A DNA stretch of 14,244 nucleotides from contig JACMIU010000521.1 in the NCBI GenBank assembly GCA_014380985.1, positions 1 through 14,244 on the forward strand. Reading direction: 5' to 3'. Both the position numbers and the translations under genes were made by a program. Below are positions 12,939 through 14,244 of the stretch, in pieces. The notes under the pieces were generated by a model. That model did no database searches. It saw only the letters and a list, made by a program, of their open reading frames with translations, and was not told the origin of the DNA. Position 1 is the stretch's first letter. Each line of letters opens with the position of its first letter. Source of the DNA: Armatimonadota bacterium. Its GTDB lineage: Bacteria > Armatimonadota > Armatimonadia > Armatimonadales > Armatimonadaceae.

Positions 12939-13631
12939 TTATCGTTTGCGCCGAAGGGCTATGCCCGTGCCGCCCAGTAGCACCGGCAAAACAAGCGCGA
13001 GCGTTCCCGCTTCCGGCACAACCGTGCCATTGAGGCGGATGGTGAAGCGGGCGACACCCGGCGTGTCGTTGAACGTGCCTTCGCCCCCGTTGTTGAAGTT
13101 CTGCGAACTTGATTCGGCATTGAAAACGATGCCGCTTCCGTTCTGCTCGGTCGGAATCAAATCATTCACCGTCCAAGCGGCGGCGGTTCCATCGAACGTG
13201 GTGCCGACCACGTTGTACGTTGTGCCGGGGGCAAGCGTGAACGTGGTGCGCGGCGCGAACGCGAAGATCGCGGCGGGGGCGGTGGTCGGCACGGACTGCG
13301 TACCGAAGTCAAACAGTAATGCCGACGGGTCGTTATTAGCGTTGTTGGCGTACAAGCCGAACACAACGTTCGCGGCTCCCGGTGTGACGCCGTTGGTGCG
13401 GCCGCTTAGCACCACATCGAGCGACGTGAGGGTCACGGCGTTTCTGCCGGTCGTGAACTGCGAGGCGATGCTACTGAACTGAACACCTCCGAAATCCGCC
13501 GTGCCAATACCCACGGTGGTCTGCGGGGTTCCTGCGAAGTTGTCGTACAGCACCAAGGCGGAAGCACCGGGCGCGAAACAAGCCGATGCCGCGAGAATCG
13601 CAACAAACACCCCGAAACGAAAAACAGTCAT
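12939..13631 (-). CDS. Secreted PEP-CTERM protein with choice-of-anchor R-like domain
   Basis: A 230-residue exported protein. A Sec signal peptide (residues 1-25, hydrophobic FGVFVAILAASACFAP, cleavage after ASA) leads into LVLYDNFAG. A beta-rich domain of about 175 residues then resembles the choice-of-anchor R repeat: SQFTTGRNAVTLTSLDVVLS, NVVFGLY, APGTTYNVVG and ARFTIRLNGT. The C-terminal sorting signal is VPEAGTLAL, a hydrophobic helix and RRKR, as recognised by exosortase; the usual proline after PE is Ala here. It is likely displayed on the outer surface or in extracellular matrix. The start at 13631 has AAGGGA about six bases upstream and begins exactly at the signal peptide; an upstream in-frame ATG would add a 42-residue charged tail. 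No exosortase is in the window. Confidence 0.82.
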   Translation of the reverse strand: MTVFRFGVFVAILAASACFAPGASALVLYDNFAGTPQTTVGIGTADFGGVQFSSIASQFTTGRNAVTLTSLDVVLSGRTNGVTPGAANVVFGLYANNANNDPSALLFDFGTQSVPTTAPAAIFAFAPRTTFTLAPGTTYNVVGTTFDGTAAAWTVNDLIPTEQNGSGIVFNAESSSQNFNNGGEGTFNDTPGVARFTIRLNGTVVPEAGTLALVLPVLLGGTGIALRRKR

Positions 13632-13659
13632 GACTTTCCCTTTCAGCGTTCCCCCGCGT

Positions 13660-13665
13660 TCTATA
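13660..13665 (-). promoter_or_regulatory. Possible -10 of the PEP-CTERM gene
   Basis: TATAGA on the minus strand, 28 bases before the ATG at 13631, would give a short leader containing AAGGGA. An imperfectly spaced inverted repeat (GGCGGTG 13666-13672, CACCGCC 13692-13698) lies directly upstream and could be an operator. No -35 match. Confidence 0.3.
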
Positions 13666-13741
13666 GGCGGTGGGCTACGCGCCGTTAGGTTCACCGCCGC
13701 TACGCCGCCTTCCTTCCCCGGTTTTCGTTGCCGATTCGCGC

Positions 13742-13747
13742 TACAAT
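13742..13747 (+). promoter_or_regulatory. -10 element for (near-)leaderless mobA mRNA
   Basis: TACAAT ends eight bases before the ATG at 13756, with no Shine-Dalgarno between. The 124-base region to the divergent PEP-CTERM start holds nothing else recognisable. Confidence 0.5.
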
Positions 13748-13755
13748 ACATAATC

Positions 13756-14244
13756 ATGACTTATTCAACAACGCCACGAATCGCGGTTCTCGCGGGCGGG
13801 CGGTCGTCGCGCATGGGAACTGACAAAGGGAACCTCATGCTCGTGGGCGAAACGCTTTTAGCGCGCACGGTGCGCCTCGCCCGTGCCGCGACCGGCGAAA
13901 CGCCACTGGTTATCGGGCGCGTGGCAACCGATACGAACGCCGTATACCTGCCCGACGATGTTGCGGAAACGGGTCCCGTAGGCGGACTCTTGACCGCACT
14001 CCGACACGCCGGGGGGCGTGCTGTTTTAGCCGTGTCGTGCGACCTGCCCGCGCTTTCCGGCGAAGCGTTTGAATGGCTTCTCGCGCAAAGCACCGGCAAT
14101 CTCGGCACGGTGACGCGAAACGGGGAGCAATGGGAACCGCTTTTCGCCGTGTACACTGCTGCCGCCATGCCGCTTATCGAAGCCAATATCGCGGCGGGGA
14201 AACGCTCGCTTCACGCGCTCATCAAGGCGGAGGGCGACGGCTTC
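13756..14244 (+). CDS. mobA: Molybdenum cofactor guanylyltransferase, 3' end beyond the window
   Basis: The first 163 codons of a nucleotidyltransferase that attaches GMP to molybdopterin to make the guanine dinucleotide cofactor in the cytosol. The nucleotide-binding signature LAGGRSSRMGTDKG spans residues 12-25. GPVGGLLTAL (73-82) and SCDLP (94-98), with the magnesium-binding D96, follow at the expected spacing, then EPLFAVY and SLHALI, as in MobA. Family members are about 190-210 residues, so roughly 30-45 residues lie past the window edge. The frame is open to the last base. The reading begins at an ATG set by the upstream TACAAT. Related MobA-like enzymes (MocA, CTP-using) share much of this motif; the GGRSSRMGTDKG form favours MobA. 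Confidence 0.88.
   Translation, partial: MTYSTTPRIAVLAGGRSSRMGTDKGNLMLVGETLLARTVRLARAATGETPLVIGRVATDTNAVYLPDDVAETGPVGGLLTALRHAGGRAVLAVSCDLPALSGEAFEWLLAQSTGNLGTVTRNGEQWEPLFAVYTAAAMPLIEANIAAGKRSLHALIKAEGDGF

Noticed and set aside
13632..13757. N-terminal extension of the PEP-CTERM protein
   Set aside because: It would put a charged, proline-rich tail before an obvious signal peptide; the internal ATG at 13631 has a Shine-Dalgarno.
1..14244. CRISPR arrays, insertion sequences, prophage or defence islands
   Set aside because: No direct-repeat array, transposase, integrase or known defence gene set was seen; the Uma2 and PD-(D/E)XK-like proteins alone do not make a defence system.

Overview
The window is GC-rich bacterial chromosome with very tight gene packing and no phage, transposase or CRISPR signature. 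Several gene types together point to an Armatimonadota-like or similar Gram-negative-type lineage: a short type IV prepilin-like protein ending in an H-X9-DG motif, a PEP-CTERM-anchored secreted protein, a Uma2-family nuclease, and a promoter style in which a -10 hexamer lies 6-9 bases before the start codon (leaderless mRNAs, as known from Deinococcus and Actinobacteria). This placement is inference; no rRNA is present to settle it.

Left part (1-3635): a leftward pair, pnuC (nicotinamide riboside transporter) followed by the first 17 codons of an mtlD-like dehydrogenase. Divergent from it are two rightward membrane genes for cell-surface polysaccharide: a GT-C type glycosyltransferase and an O-antigen ligase/polymerase-like protein, each with its own leaderless promoter. 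Middle-left (3632-5506): a leftward two-gene operon, an M42 metallopeptidase and pterin-4a-carbinolamine dehydratase (phhB), then tRNA-Ala(CGC) and a small basic unknown protein. The 5' end of the peptidase ORF contains a 68-bp palindromic element that is translated in frame.

Middle (5495-8364): an H-X9-DG prepilin-like protein, an orphan PD-(D/E)XK-fold protein with a damaged catalytic motif, tRNA-Pro(GGG) with a clean terminator, an S66 LD-carboxypeptidase whose ribosome-binding site is buried in a hairpin, and a small membrane protein upstream of it. Right part (8365-12825): a HAD phosphatase, convergent with a leftward three-gene operon of Uma2 nuclease, a GDSL-like protein lacking its catalytic serine, and an aromatic amino-acid ammonia-lyase-family enzyme. 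The lyase's selectivity residues look like tyrosine ammonia-lyase or aminomutase rather than histidase. Upstream of this operon is an SPFH/band-7 membrane protein. Far right: a PEP-CTERM protein and, divergent, the first 163 codons of mobA (molybdenum cofactor guanylyltransferase).

The most noteworthy signals are the in-frame palindromic insertion in the M42 gene, the recurrent leaderless promoters, the Uma2/pseudo-GDSL/TAL-like operon, and the Shine-Dalgarno-sequestering hairpin at ldcA. No gap exceeds 130 bases without a feature.
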